Source of the DNA: Chloroflexota bacterium
Lineage (GTDB): Bacteria; Chloroflexota; Dehalococcoidia; Lucifugimonadales; UBA3495
Reading direction: 5' to 3'
Assembly: GCA_022566155.1 (NCBI GenBank)
Contig: JADFJS010000004.1
Span: 1 to 32,590 of the forward strand
DNA: 32,590 nucleotides
This document shows positions 31,750 through 32,590 of the stretch, piece after piece. Each line of letters starts with the position of its first letter. Within the stretch, counting starts at the first letter, position 1. The notes beneath the pieces are model-generated. The model did not search any database, was not told the origin of the DNA, and saw nothing but the letters and a program-made list of their open reading frames with translations. Position numbers and translations under genes: made by a program.

Positions 31750-32535
31750 ATGACAGATAGCCATGAGGTGCAACACGACCGTCACCCCACCTTCCTCCAG
31801 TACGTGGTGGTGGCGATCCTATTGTTTGCAATAACCATAGTCGAGTTCCTGTTGATCTGGCAGCCTGCAGGCATCGTCGACAATCTAGGCGCGTCCAAGG
31901 TGCCGCTTCTGATCGGCCTGTCCACGGTCAAGTTCGCCGTGGTCATAATGTTCTACATGCACCTCAAGTTCGAATCCTGGATCTTCTCCGGCGTATTTCT
32001 AGCCGGACTGGTGCTGGCTTTCGCCGTCGGCATAGCTGTACTGAGTCTATTCGTGGCGCTGGGAGGGGAACCTAGAGAATTCGCCGAAGCTAACCGCGTC
32101 GCCTACGCGCATGAAGACGAGGAGGCCGCGCCGGCTGCGGCCGAAACAGCCACGGCGCCCCTAGCGGCGGGCGCAACTTTGTCCATTACCACCGAAGGCG
32201 ACGCCCTGAAATTCAGCGTCGGCACGTTAACCGCCAAGGCCGGCGGGGAGGTGGTTCTGACGTTCACCAACGCAGCCGCCACCCAATCCCACAACTGGGT
32301 ATTGGTGAAGGCCGAAGACAAGGCAGGCGTCGTTGCCGACGGCACCGGTGCCGGACCGGCGAACGACTGGATCAAGCCGGATGACTCCAGAGTGATCGCC
32401 CACACCAAGCTTGTCGGCCCCGGAGAATCCCAAGAGCTGCGCTTCCCCGCCCCGCCTGCCGGCGCTTACCAGTTTGTGTGCACCTTCCCCGGGCACGCTG
32501 GAGGCATGACCGGGGAATTCCAGGTAACTCCGTAA
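31750..32535 (+). CDS. coxD: Cytochrome oxidase subunit IV-like protein fused to a blue-copper (auracyanin-like) domain
   Basis: The first ~105 residues are a prokaryotic subunit IV with three transmembrane helices (about 16-37, 51-71, 79-104) and STVKFAVVIMFYMHLKFES, the family's hallmark. An acidic/Ala-rich linker (about 106-142) then leads to a cupredoxin domain (143-261). Its type-1 copper ligands are all present: His181 (QSHNWVLV), Cys244, His249 and Met253 in VCTFPGHAGGM, with azurin-like C-x4-H-x3-M spacing. The surrounding sequence resembles Chloroflexus auracyanin. The domain would face outward, near CuA. Two separate genes merged by a sequencing error are unlikely, as the frame and linker are continuous. 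Its function as electron donor to the oxidase is inference. Confidence 0.93.
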   Translation: MTDSHEVQHDRHPTFLQYVVVAILLFAITIVEFLLIWQPAGIVDNLGASKVPLLIGLSTVKFAVVIMFYMHLKFESWIFSGVFLAGLVLAFAVGIAVLSLFVALGGEPREFAEANRVAYAHEDEEAAPAAAETATAPLAAGATLSITTEGDALKFSVGTLTAKAGGEVVLTFTNAAATQSHNWVLVKAEDKAGVVADGTGAGPANDWIKPDDSRVIAHTKLVGPGESQELRFPAPPAGAYQFVCTFPGHAGGMTGEFQVTP

Positions 32536-32544
32536 GCTGCTCCG

Positions 32545-32580
32545 CCGGCACTTTCCTCCGACGGCCTAGCCGCCGGTTTT
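32545..32580 (+). terminator. Weak candidate terminator after coxD
   Basis: CCGGC (32545-32549) can pair with GCCGG (32572-32576), followed by TTTT (32577-32580). Inside lies a smaller CGGC/GCCG stem. The stem is short and the T-run is only four bases, so this is tentative. Confidence 0.3.
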
Positions 32581-32590
32581 GGTGAAGCTC

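Overview
The window is about 60% GC, gene-dense and bacterial. Several things point to a Chloroflexota member, most likely of the Dehalococcoidia/SAR202 type: an F420-dependent luciferase-like monooxygenase, a molybdenum hydroxylase, an SDR/MaoC-type CoA cluster, a ricT next to holB, and an aa3-type oxidase operon whose last subunit carries an auracyanin-like blue-copper domain. This placement is inference from gene content; no rRNA or tRNA gene was found.

Layout, left to right. (1) 1-1421: the tail of a probable polysaccharide deacetylase, then a three-gene cobalt-type nitrile hydratase/thiocyanate hydrolase whose beta subunit is split over two genes. (2) 1538-6080, minus strand: a molybdenum hydroxylase operon (2Fe-2S, Mo and FAD subunits) ending in surE. 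(3) 6269-8172: lysA and a RelE/ParE-like toxin-antitoxin pair. (4) 8260-14324: housekeeping genes: holB-ricT, HNH endonuclease, CvpA, PAP2 phosphatase, cmk-plsC and a small unknown. (5) 14548-17680, minus strand: a heteromeric MaoC-type hydratase pair, two tandem paralogous SDR dehydrogenases and the stump of a SnoaL-like cyclase. (6) 17681-18474: an AT-rich divergent control region and a universal stress protein. (7) 18975-24039: an accessory catabolic cluster: F420-type LLM oxidoreductase, double-domain CMD protein, an alpha/beta hydrolase lacking its triad, an HPP membrane protein and an MmgE/PrpD protein. (8) 24256-25561: two lipoproteins, one with a thioredoxin-like domain. (9) 25882-32535: ctaA-ctaB and coxB-coxA-coxC-coxD, encoding heme A synthesis and a terminal oxidase.

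The most interesting system is the oxidase. Subunit II carries a fused cytochrome c domain, and the subunit IV-like protein carries a fused type-1 copper domain, so two different electron-entry modules appear to be tethered to one enzyme. Other points worth a second look are the split nitrile hydratase, the alpha/beta hydrolase with Thr in place of the nucleophilic Ser, a CIRCE-like inverted repeat over the cmk promoter, a perfect 15-bp palindrome in the divergent region at 17.8 kb, and a broken cyclase gene beside the duplicated SDRs.

Promoter calls rest on matches to sigma-70-like boxes read by eye and are candidates only. All family assignments rest on motif recognition, not on a database search.
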